Below, one piece after another: positions 53,093 to 63,062 of a stretch of 64,000 bases of DNA. The stretch's first letter is position 1. Every line of letters starts with the position of its first letter. The stretch spans positions 29,512,001 to 29,576,000 of the forward strand of contig NC_083379.1 in the NCBI RefSeq assembly GCF_031755915.1. The letters are read 5' to 3'. The DNA is from Ziziphus jujuba (taxonomy: Eukaryota > Streptophyta > Magnoliopsida > Rosales > Rhamnaceae). Both the position numbers and the translations under genes were made by a program. The notes beneath the pieces are model-generated. The model worked only from the letters and a program-made list of their open reading frames with translations, ran no database searches and was not told the origin of the DNA.

Positions 53093-53443
53093 ACCTTTTC
53101 AAATTTAAAAACTTTTGTTTTTCAAATCAATCAAAATCCACGTTTAATTAATATATACAAGGGACAATTAATAAAATTTTAACTGCCACATAAGAGAGAG
53201 AGTACATTTTTATGGATGAAGTTTTGTCAGAAGGGAGGCAAATGTAATTATGGAAACATGAAGGTATCTAGTTGTAATTAAGGAAAAAAGCTTGAGGGTG
53301 TGCAATGTAATTATGGAAACATAAAGGTATCCGACTGTAATTAAGAGAAACCTCAAAGGTGTGCAATGCAATTATGGAAACATTGAAGATATCTGATTCT
53401 AATTAAGGGAAACCTCGAGGGTGCCCAGTGTAATTAATCCTTC
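53093..53443 (-). repeat. Right inverted arm of the fold-back element
   Basis: This is the reverse complement of the left arm, including GGATGAAGTTTTGTCAGA (53215-53232) and four ATTATGGAAACAT units. Transitions and small indels separate it from the left arm. Confidence 0.85.
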
Positions 53444-54625
53444 AAATATCGAGATTGTCAAATATCAAAGGATTAAAAAATTTTGTCCCTTTTTTTTTCC
53501 CCTTATCAGAACTGAGCATCAAGGAAAGATAAATTTGATATTGTATTATTTTCTCTTTCACGTAGATTGGAAAAATCAATTTCTTCTTCTCTGATGAATT
53601 TGAGATTCAAGTAAAGGTTTCTTCTTCTTGTTTTTCAAAACAATACTTATTCCATATATTTTTGGACGTGAATCGAGAAATGAAAATAAAAAACAATTTT
53701 TTTAACTCAATTTCCGTCCATTGTCACATCATAAATTTCCCTTTTTTTTTTTAAAAAAAAAAACTGTCTTGACATCATCTTTTTTGCAAGAACCTCTGTG
53801 CATTTCTGTAGGCATTCTTCAAACTTAGGTAATGCACAAGGATAAAAATTAAATAATTTTGTCCTTTTTTCTTTGGTTTCATAGGACCGAGACAATTTTT
53901 CAACTCTTGTTTCATTGTAATGTTTCAATTTTAACATCTTTTCATGCAGAGAAAGTTTGTTTGGTGTTTGGTAATAAAGAAGATTGGTCCAGTTCAGCTT
54001 TGGAGGCAGCTAGCAATAACAATTGTGTTTTGCTTCATATTTTTAGAAATTTTATTATCTTACAGAAATTTTATTTTTTAATATTCTAGCAATTTTAGGA
54101 AAACAACGGAGAATTTTTAGGAAAATGATTTAGAGGAATTCGTAAACGAATAACAATATTTTTTCTTTTAGCTTTGTTTACTTTTTTTATTAAATAGAAA
54201 TCAATAAAACCCATATAAGTTAGAACAGTAAGCTGGATCAATGACCTTCATAGGTAATTTCAAACTTAATGGCCTGAAAACATTCCACTGATATTTATAT
54301 ATTCCCAATCCAATGGCCTTTTATAAGACATCTAACATCAATATATCAGTAAAATAAAAAAGAAGATAAAGTAAATAAAACAAAAAAAAAAAAAAGAAAT
54401 TTCACCAAACTTCATAATCCTTAGGAAATTCCAAATCATAGATCTTTATATGATCATTTTAGATTTAGGAGATTAGTGAAATAAAGTTTTAAAAGAAAAA
54501 GAAAAAAAGACTCTCAATACCTTTTTTTTCCTTCTTCCTGTATACTCTCTTTTTTTCTTTTTTTTTCCCCTCAATTCTTTGGATTTTTTTTTCTGAACTC
54601 TTTTCCTCTCTCTTTTTTTTTTTAA

Positions 54626-55513
54626 CGAGAAAAATTTGCATGAAACGGTGGTACCAAGTCAGTTAGTACCAACTTAAGTCAGTATATAACACCTGTTAAA
54701 ATTGAAAGCGAGCTTACCTTCCAAATGTATTATATTCATTATTTCTTTTTCTTTGAAGTTTAAAACTTTTTACAGAAGAAAAGCGTAGGCCGGACTTTTA
54801 TCCATGGGTTTATGGTTTATTCCTTCTCCATCTCCATTATGAGCAAGGGCTTAAATAAAAATGTAATAATTAAAATAAAGCTAAATAAAAGCTCTCCAAA
54901 ATCTACATTCTAGAAGCATAAAAACTCTCCAAAATCTTCACCTAGAAAGTATCAAAAAGAGAAAGCGAGCCTTCAAAGAGAGCTCCAAACCTCTTTTTTT
55001 TTTTTGGTATGTGTTTTAAAATCACCATAGAAATCTTAGATCCAAATCAAATGGGCATTGAAGAATGGAGATAGAGAGGTATATTATTTAGTAGATCCAC
55101 TTATGTAAGATCTCATGTGTTATAGTGCTCGAATGCATTGTCTATCCATCCAACCTAAATAAAAAACACTTAGAAATTGAAAGAGTCCTGTGTATGAGTC
55201 AATTCAAAAGGAAAAAAAAAATTATGGCTTTGAAATTGAAAGAGTCCTGTGGATGGGTCAATTCAAAAGGAAAAAAAAAAAATTATGGCTTTGATAATCT
55301 AAAATTGCAGATAAAGAAATGGGCCATTCATCTACACCATGGAAGGAAGAAAAAGAGTCCTTGAGGATGAAAAAACAACCTGCAAAAGTTTTTATCCTTT
55401 CAAGAAAAAGAATAAAATAATGAGTAAGAATAGTGAGATGATGTGGCATTTTTAACAGGTGTCAAATATTGAATTGAAGTGGTACCAGATCCGTGTCATA
55501 CAAGTTTTTCTCG
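54626..55513. mobile_element. Small terminal-inverted-repeat element, 888 bp
   Basis: The left end CGAGAAAAATTTGCATGAAACGG is matched in inverted form at the right end (CGAGAAAAACTTGTATGACACGG on the minus strand). Further inside, GGTACCA and ACACCTGTTAAAA are also inverted on both sides. The paralogous copy A lacks it. I find no clear target duplication. It contains a 59-bp tandem duplication but no transposase. Confidence 0.6.
55173..55291. repeat. Tandem duplication, two units of 59 bp
   Basis: Two copies begin GAAATTGAAAGAGTCCTGTG at 55173 and 55232 and end in GGAAAAAAAAA...ATTATGGCTTT. They lie inside the 888-bp element. Confidence 0.9.
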
Positions 55514-57821
55514 ATGTCAGCACCATTGCTCACTTCATGCTATAGAGGTGGGCACCATGCGGGTTAATTCAAGTTTATAGGCTTTTTAAAACCGAATCGA
55601 CAAATTCTATTTGGATTAGATATGAAATCGAATAGAATCGACTTCCAAGTTCAACTTGAAAAATGACCGAACCGATGGTAATTGGTCGGTTTGAATTGGA
55701 TTCATGGTTTGGGTCTCATGTTGAACCTTGATCCAAATTTTATATTTTGGGCCAAATTTTTGTAAAGTTTTTTGTAGGCCTTTTTAATTATCAATCTTCA
55801 ATCATATTCATGTATTTATATTTCGAATTAAGCTATATTTTCAAACTATTCTTTAAATTAAATAATTTTAACATACATCCATCTAATCAAACATACCAAA
55901 TAAACTAACTATTAAGCATCAAACATGTGAAATAATACAACATAAAAACGTATAACAATAATACAAGTCTATAACTACCACCTAATTATCCAAACACATT
56001 ATAAACCAACAAATAAATTCTACAAGAAGTCTACAAACATTATTAGTTTAAAAATTAAAATGCAACAAACTTCAAAATGAATTTATAATTAAATAAACTA
56101 ATAATCCAGAAAAATAAAAATTATTTTAAATATTGTCTTTTTCCATACTCTCCATTCTATGAGCAGCCACTAGCAACCACAATCTCATACTTACTCACAA
56201 TATGTCATACATTTACAAAGCTCCTTGCCTTAACAAGCCATATTCCATCCATCCTTCAACAAACATTAAAACTGCACAATAAACACTAGACATTAAACAT
56301 TAAATATAATAAACTAGCAAGCATAAACATTAAGTATATTACTAAAATATTATATAACTGAAAAGATAATTGATAATATGGATTAACAACAAACTTACTA
56401 AGCAATCATAGATCAATTAGGTGGAGGTAGACTTTGTTTTGTAATACAGAATGCTCCTAAACAAATTAAAATATGTTATTAAATTAATCAATAAGCACTA
56501 AAAAGAAGTTATATATATTACTAAAAAATTTCAAAAGCTCTAAAAAAAGATAATAAAAATAGAATTACAAATAATAAAAATAAATTCTTACCTGACTCAA
56601 TAGAATCATAATATGCAACATCCTCATTTGGTACTTCAACTTCATAATCGTACATCATAGGAGTTGATTGCAACCAATTTTGAGAATAAATCAAAGCCTC
56701 CACCATCTTTGGACCTAATGAACTTCGGAATGCATAAAAAATATGCCATCCGGTACTAAAGGCAGATTCATATGCTACTGTAGAAACCAAAATAACATAT
56801 ATATCTCTTGCAATTTGAGATAAAATTCAATATTTTGTGCAATTATTTTTCCACCAAACCAAAATATTAAATTTCTCACTCTCCACATCCTCTCATGGAT
56901 CAAACAAAAATTTATTCACCTCATTCTTTATTTCCAATACATTGTTCTTTATTTTCCTTTTTTTAAATTGTGATTTCTTTAAACGTCGACGATCAACTAT
57001 GCTTCCATCATCCAATGACTCCACCATCATCCCACTTTGTTATGCTTGCATTGATTAACTATCATTGGGATTGGACATTTTAGAACCCTCATTCATAGAA
57101 TCAACTTCCTTGTAGAAGTTATAAAGATTAATTAAAGTATCGTTCACATCTTTAGTCAAATATTCAACCATACCACTTTCATAAGCATCTTCAAAGAATT
57201 ATGATACAAATTCTAGCTTATATCGTGGATCAAGTACAATGGCAATAAGCAACAATTTGTTGACATTTCCAAGTGAACCCCAATATTTCTCAAACTTTGT
57301 CAAGATTTTCTTTGCCATATCAGCCATCAAATGGTTTGCACTATTACTCCATTCAACAAGAGCATTATACATGAAACTCAATTCATGAAAACATACACTA
57401 AAAGTAACAGTCAAAGAAGCATTAAATTTTAATGTAACCTCATAAAAGTAATTAGGAATTTTACAAAAATCCTTGCATTATCCTAATCTTTACTTTGAGG
57501 TGATCTCGTTCTCTTCCTTACAACTTCATCTTTCTCAAAATATCTAAGATAATGTCCATCATCATCTATCATCCTATCAAAAGCTTTTTGATACTTTAAA
57601 GCTTAGTTCAACATCAAATAGGTGGAATTTCACCTAATAGACACATCCAAAACCACAGTTTCTTTAAATTCAATCTTCTCATTCTCTATACATTCTTTAA
57701 ATTTGTTTAACCTTGAAGGAGATGATCAAATATATCTAATAGCATTACGAATCCTAGCAATGCTATCATGGATTTTCCTTAATCCAAATGTCACAATCAA
57801 GTTTACAATGTGTGCAGCACA

Positions 57822-57826
57822 ACGAA
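57822..57826. repeat. Left target duplication ACGAA of the TRIM
   Basis: ACGAA directly precedes TGTAACAG and is repeated at 58190-58194 directly after TTACA. Confidence 0.9.
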
Positions 57827-57974
57827 TGTAACAGCCCAGTCTACCCGCATGCGATATTATCCGCTTTGGACCCAGCCTGCATGGTTTTGTCAAAACACAT
57901 CGCAAGAGAAAGGTATTCACACCCTCTTTTAAGGCATGCTTCGTTTCCTTTTCCAATCGATGTAGGATCTCACA
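57827..57974 (-). repeat. 3' LTR of the TRIM (minus-strand orientation)
   Basis: The 148-bp repeat runs from TGTAACAGCCCAGTC to GGATCTCACA on the plus strand. Confidence 0.92.
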
Positions 57975-58026
57975 ATCCTCCTCCCTTGGGCCCCAGCATC
58001 CTTACTCGCACACCGATCTGGAACCA

Positions 58027-58041
58027 GGCTCTGATACCAAC
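58027..58041 (-). other. Primer-binding site of the TRIM
   Basis: The plus-strand GGCTCTGATACCAA is TTGGTATCAGAGCC on the element's sense strand. It directly follows the 5' LTR with one spacer base. The sequence is the usual initiator-methionine tRNA site of TRIM and copia elements. Confidence 0.9.
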
Positions 58042-58189
58042 TGTAACAGCCCAGTCCACCTGCATGCGATATTGTCCACTTTGGGCCCAGCCTGCACGAT
58101 TTTGTCAAAATGCGTCGCAAAGGAAAGATAACCACACCCTCTTTTAAGGCATGCTTCATTCCCCTTTCTAACCGATGTGGGATCTTACA
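58042..58189 (-). repeat. 5' LTR of the TRIM (minus-strand orientation)
   Basis: The 148-bp repeat runs from TGTAACAGCCCAGTCC to GGATCTTACA on the plus strand. It is equal in length to the other LTR. Confidence 0.92.
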
Positions 58190-58194
58190 ACGAA
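58190..58194. repeat. Right target duplication ACGAA of the TRIM
   Basis: This is identical to 57822-57826. Confidence 0.9.
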
Positions 58195-59873
58195 CATGCA
58201 AAAACTCACCATCCAAAACACTTCCTTTCCAATAATTTAATTTTCTTTTCAAAAAATTAATAGCCACGTCATATAAAGAAACATTATCAACCGTTATTGT
58301 GCAAACCCTTTCAATACCCCATTCAATCAAACAATTTTCTATGACCTTACCAATCATCTCACCTTTATGATTTTGGATAATACAAAAATTTATAATTCTC
58401 ATATGCAACTTCCAGTCATCATCAATGAGGTGAGCGGTAAGAGTTATATAATTTTTATTTTGAATGGAAGTTTATGTGTCCATCGTAAGACAAACCCTTT
58501 ACTTCTTTAGTGAAAATACACTCTTCAAAGCTTTTTTCTCATCTAAGTACAATTGAAACACATTCCTAGAAATTGTTCTACGAGATGGTGGTTCATATCT
58601 ATGGTTCAAAGTATGACAAAACTTTCTAAACCCTTCCCCTTCAATATGGCTTAATGGCAACTTGTATATGATGATTATTTGTGCACATGCAAGCATACAT
58701 ACCTCTTTACTAAATGTTGTAGAACTAGACATCAAATTACTACTACCACTTTCAAAGGAAAGAACTTGTTGCTTTTATCCACCATCCTATTATGATACTT
58801 TTTGCATTGGTTCATCAAATGATTTCGCAACGTACTAGTTCCACACCTCTTAGTAACACATATATAATCTATCCCACAATATTTACATTTGCATTTAGGA
58901 TTATTTAGATCACCATCTAGAATTTTTTCAAAATGTTTCCAAACCAAGGATGAAGCCCTAAAAGGTTTTCTCTTTTTAGTTTTCTAAGGTTTATCTGATT
59001 GTGAAGGTTGAGACTTCACTCTCTCTGATTCATATAGATATTTTTCCAATTCATTAATATCACACAAATCAGGATGGTCCTCATCCATCTAGAACCTATT
59101 AAAAACAAAATAAATCTATTGAAAAATATATAAAAAAAAATGAACCAAAAAAAAAAAAAAAAACAAAAGTATAACTAGATTTCATGCACAACCATGTCTT
59201 CACATATAAATTATAAAAATGTCACAATAAGATTTTCATAGCAACTTCATAGCAATCAAATCACACATAGTTCATTTCACAAACTCCAAATTTCACAGTA
59301 ATCAATTTCATAGCCTAAGCTTCACTATACTTTTCAAAAAGTAATTTTTCACCTTCCCACTTCCAATATATTTCAAATTTTAAAAATTGATCCAAAACTA
59401 ATGGGAAAAATATTAACTAAAAGGCTAAGTGACTTACCTTCAGACAGTAGACAAAAATGCTAGTTTGTTATTTGATTTTGGGGTGAAACGAAGAAGAGAA
59501 ACTCTACTAACTAAGTCAATTCAAGCTTTCAAATTTCATCTACCAAACAGGGAAAAAAAAAACACATAAGAACTAAGAAAAGAGACTACATCAAACAGTA
59601 AAATAGCAATGATAAGAACAACTATGCTTCTGCTAATCATGCAGTAACATACACTTAAAAGAAAAAAAGAGTACCGAAAGAACAATTATTTAAAAAGTTT
59701 GTAAACAGCTGGTTGGTCAAACCTAAAGAATATATATGATAATCAAGCATTTATTTTATTTTTTTTCAAATTTTTTGGTGAAAATCTATACTCTGAATCT
59801 GGCAAAGGCAGTTGGCGTGAGGACTGAGGAATGCGATTTGAACCTTCAACAAAGGCAGCTGGTGGTAAGGATT

Positions 59874-60250
59874 GAGGAGAGCAATTCGAGGGTGCTGGTT
59901 GGAGATGAAGTTATGCCTCGTGGCCGTCGGATCGTTGGGATCGTTCTTCATGGTGGGTTGCTTGGTGGTGTCGCATGTGGTGGGTCGGTGGCATTAAGAG
60001 TTGGCATCATAAGTGGTGGGCCGGATAGAGGCGTTGGGCATCGCAAGTGGTGGCGTTGGACTGAGGAGAGCAATTCAATGGTGCTGGCTAGGGATGAAGT
60101 TGTGCCTCGCAATCGTCGACCCGTTAGGGTTGTTCTTGATGGTGGGGTTGTTTGGTGGCATTGCAAGTGGTGGGCTGGCCGATGGCGTTGGGCTTTGCAG
60201 GTGGTCTCATTGGGAGTTGGCATTACCATTGGATGGGAGTTTCAAATGGC
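59874..60250. repeat. G-rich tandem duplication of about 189 bp in hAT 2
   Basis: Two units begin GAGGAGAGCAATTC at 59874 and 60063 and carry matching GGTGCTGG, GATGAAGTT and GTGCCTCG/ATGCCTCG blocks. The G+C content is much higher than in the rest of the element. The position, upstream of the minus-strand transposase, suggests promoter or leader sequence. Open frames on both strands overlap and look like shadows. Confidence 0.75.
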
Positions 60251-60925
60251 TACCTGCCTTAGCCCTTGCTTGCTGGTGGAGAGGAGATGAGACAAGAGTG
60301 GTGGTGGTTAGACCTAAGATGGCTGCGAAGGTTTCAATGAGATGGGATTGAATCCAATGGTGGAAATTAGATGGGGAAAATCAAGGGCTTACAAAATTTT
60401 AATAAAAATAATTTTAACAGTTTTATTTTATATACTATATTTATATATAAAAGTAAAACAAAATGTTAGTTGTATTATAATGATCGGTTTGGTGTGGGTT
60501 AGGTTGGATAAAATTTCATCCAACCTACAATCCAAACCGAATATCTCAATTTTCTTGTCCATTTAACTGAACCGAACCTATTAATAAATTAAATCCAACC
60601 CAAACCGAATCAAATATTTTGGTTTGGTAGATTTGGTTTGTCCAATTCAGTTTTTGCCCATTCCTACATGAGACCACCTTTTTAATTTAATTTAATTTTT
60701 ATTTTTTGTTGTACAACCATTTTTTTAAGTCAAAATTATTCATTACTAAAAATTAGACTAAACATGTAGAACATTGAATAAATGTGAAGCATTCTATTTT
60801 TCATATTGGAATCTGCATTATCAAAATTATACATTATTTTATTAAAAGTAGAATAAATAAGTGAAAATTAAATAATTAGTAAAAATATAGTTATGTAGTA
60901 AGATGTAAATCATTTATTATTTTTC

Positions 60926-63062
60926 CCAATAAAAAGAAGATGCAAAAATAGTTTGTTAGATTAATTCAATTGAAGTCTTTTCAAAAATTTAGGGATAAAT
61001 GTGTAGAATTTTTTTTTTAATTATTTATATTTAAAAAATTATTTATATTTTTTATTTAAAAGTTAAAAATCATTAATATTTTAAATACCATATGATTTTT
61101 ATAGACTTTTAAAAAGTTTTAATTGAATATCCCAAAAATTTTAAACTTTTAAAAAATCTTTTAAAATCTATTGAATACCCCATACTTTTATGAAGTCATT
61201 AAAAATCTATGTTCAATGCATCAAAATATTTAAATTCCAAATAAGTCTATAATTTTTTTAAAAAATCTTAATTTAATACACATTTAATTTTTCTTTTAAA
61301 GAAAGAGAATCGAAATATGAGTTAGACATGACTTAACAATTTTTTTAGATATCAAGAAGGCTTATGACATAGTTAAAACAAAGAGTTTGCCTATTAATCC
61401 CCTTTTCTCAGCCTTAATGAGGTAACCTACAGTTTTTTCCCTGAATTGAACTATATTATAGTCCCTAACGGATCATTTGAGCATCTTGAACTTTTTAATA
61501 TTCAAGATTTATGGACTTCATGGCAAGATAGAGTATATTTGTACTCAAAGAATGCCTGGTGCAAACATAAAAAAAAAAGACTTTTGGGAAGTGAAATGAA
61601 ATTTAGAATTTCATATTGGAAACTACATTGATATTTTATTTTTTCAAACTGGGTTCGAGGAATACAACTAAAGAGCTCCCTTTATATAGAGGAGCTTGCA
61701 GATACGATATATCAATAAACCAGAAGGAATCTACTAGTACAAAAGCATAAATAACTAAAGCACACATGGCTAATATAAAGCAGAGGGAATATGCTTTTAC
61801 AAAAAACAAACTGATAAAACACATTATCACACCTAAAGCATAAAATACTTTTTACAACTGGATTCAATCTCATGGATAAATAGGCTCATGATTAGGCGAC
61901 AAATTTTCTAATTCTGGAATGGATGGAATGTTGGAATCATACATACAACGGAAACCTGATCGAGATTGAATAGAGTATGTGATAAATTATGTCACTATCC
62001 ATTATATTTTATTAATCTTTTACGTAGGACCTTCCAAACTATTTTCCAAGTGACAGATCTGCGTGTGGGCATACCTGATTACAAAAGAAACAAGAAGGTT
62101 AATGTGAAAAATACTCTGAAACTAACATTTTCTGTTTTTCTCTCAAGGTGTTTTATCGTCTACTGAGATTCACACTCTCTATAAAATAATACGTAAAAAC
62201 CTATTTCTGGAGGCTAATAACTAGTGTATTTATATACTACTAACCCTAATCCTCCTACGGTTCTTAACATCTTGGGCCCAATTAATGGGCTCCTTCTTGT
62301 ATCTTAATAATCAGTTAAATGGGCTCTATCATTTAATGAACTAGTTTGGGGATCCTGTGGCCCATTATTAATTAAGGCTCCTGATCATGGATTAGCTTGC
62401 TCTAATAGCAGAAATCCAACAATCTCCCATTTATTTCGAGCAAGCCTGAGACTTCGATCTTATCTGGTGCTACTCCACTAAAAGCCCATATGTGAACTCT
62501 AAGATTAATAATATTTATATTAAATGTATTTATCCTTTGTAAAATATTAATAATTAATCGATAATAATTTATGTTAATCAATTAATTATTTATTCTCTTA
62601 ATTTATCAGTTTCTCTAATGGATCCAATGCATTGGCCAGTGACTTTCAATATTCGAGTACCAAAACATGTCAAGAGGATATTTCATACAAATTCTATTCT
62701 GTATATTTCATAAATACTTAGTAATCAAAAACCCATAATTCTCAAATCATCAAGATATAGGCCATTCAAAATAGACATCATTTATTGATAACTCAAAGAA
62801 TCATAGTCACTTAATTACTAATTTATAATACACTCAGGATTAAGAAAAAATAACATATCTAGTATTGCCTGAGATTTAATTCTCAAGATAGATTATTTCA
62901 TAAAATATTATAGTCTAAATAAAGTGCCCAGCTTTACTTAACAACTGTGAGACAATTCACTAATTATGAGAATCTATGATCATGTTTTTTATGAACGTAT
63001 CCATATTATCGTATACTACATAATTAATCTAGACCTTATACTTAAAACAAAGTGTGCATAAG
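60926..63062. other. Repeat-derived sequence, no gene recognised
   Basis: Short open frames such as 61446-61631 have no family resemblance. A FDIKKAYD-like string near 61345-61375 could be a scrap of a LINE reverse transcriptase but is too short to claim. The piece around 62200-62520 is less A+T-rich and contains CCAACAATCTCCCATTT, wording common in plant repeats. Confidence 0.45.

Larger units (their letters stand above)
52213..53443. mobile_element. Fold-back, Mutator-like element with long inverted arms
   Basis: Two inverted arms of about 350 bp (52213-52559 and 53093-53443) enclose about 530 bp. Both arms start with a form of TTAATTACATTAGGTACCCT and are built of iterated units of the type CCATAATTACATT, ACCCTCGAAGTTT and CTTAATTACAA. 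They end with matching TTTGATTGATTTGAAAAA and its complement. The internal part (52886-53090) has a short open frame with no family I can name. There is no transposase, so the element is non-autonomous. The imperfect 9-bp flank points to the Mutator superfamily. Confidence 0.75.
57827..58189 (-). mobile_element. Complete TRIM retrotransposon, 363 bp
   Basis: This is a terminal-repeat retrotransposon in miniature. Two 148-bp direct LTRs (57827-57974 and 58042-58189, TG...CA on both) enclose only 67 bp. On the minus strand the internal part begins with a primer-binding site TTGGTATCAGAGCC, complementary to the 3' end of initiator methionine tRNA. It ends with a purine tract (AAGGGAGGAGGA) just before the 3' LTR. 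There is no coding capacity, so movement would depend on proteins from another element. By eye the LTRs differ at about 20 positions, nearly all transitions, so the insertion is not recent. Flanking ACGAA pentamers are identical. Confidence 0.93.
56413..59088 (-). pseudogene. hAT transposase with BED zinc finger, split by a TRIM
   Basis: The frame starts MDEDHPDLCDINELEKY at 59088. A BED finger follows (about 58960-58770, KCKCKYCGIDYI then TLRNHLMNQC), then blocks at 58735-58499 and 58430-58195. DUF4413-like sequence (57414-57199) and the dimerisation domain (56790-56590, STVAYESAFSTGW) come next. A GT-AG intron joins ESG to AFCITKQSLPPPN and a TGA at 56413-56415, with the Gly codon split correctly. 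It is dead: stops replace a residue after KP near 58987 and the Trp of the T-W-T-S block near 58455, and further frame breaks occur. The TRIM at 57827-58189 interrupts it. On both sides of that insertion the frame agrees (HVR before, CAAHIVNLI after). Confidence 0.85.
55543..60666. mobile_element. hAT transposon 2, 5124 bp, with terminal repeats
   Basis: The left end TAGAGGTGGGCA matches the inverted right end TAGGAATGGGCA, as expected of plant hAT termini. A minus-strand hAT transposase fills the middle. The paralogous copy A at about 47649-47662 reads CTCACTTCATGAGACC without the element, so the insertion point is directly supported. The 8-bp target duplication is decayed and cannot be read cleanly. 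Subterminal sequences read AACCGAATCGA-like near 55590 and as inverted forms near 60540-60640. Confidence 0.8.
53848..60925. repeat. Duplicated block 2, copy B, interrupted by two elements
   Basis: The left part (53848-54620) matches 46510-47270 and the right part (55529-55540 plus 60667-60925) matches 47649-47905. Two transposon-like insertions (54626-55513 and 55543-60666) lie within it. The common frame with DWSS and ALEAASNNN is at about 53955-54022. Confidence 0.75.

Noticed and set aside
57788..58147. A 119-codon plus-strand frame with a repeated ...SALDPACMVLSKH-like pattern.
   Set aside because: It comes from the two LTRs of the non-coding TRIM read in one frame.
59736..60351. Plus-strand frames of 184 and 112 codons and minus-strand frames in the G-rich part of hAT 2.
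   Set aside because: Overlapping frames on both strands over a tandem repeat, with no family resemblance, look like compositional shadows.
61345..61375. A FDIKKAYD-like string suggesting a LINE reverse transcriptase.
   Set aside because: Only eight to ten residues match and no other polymerase block follows.
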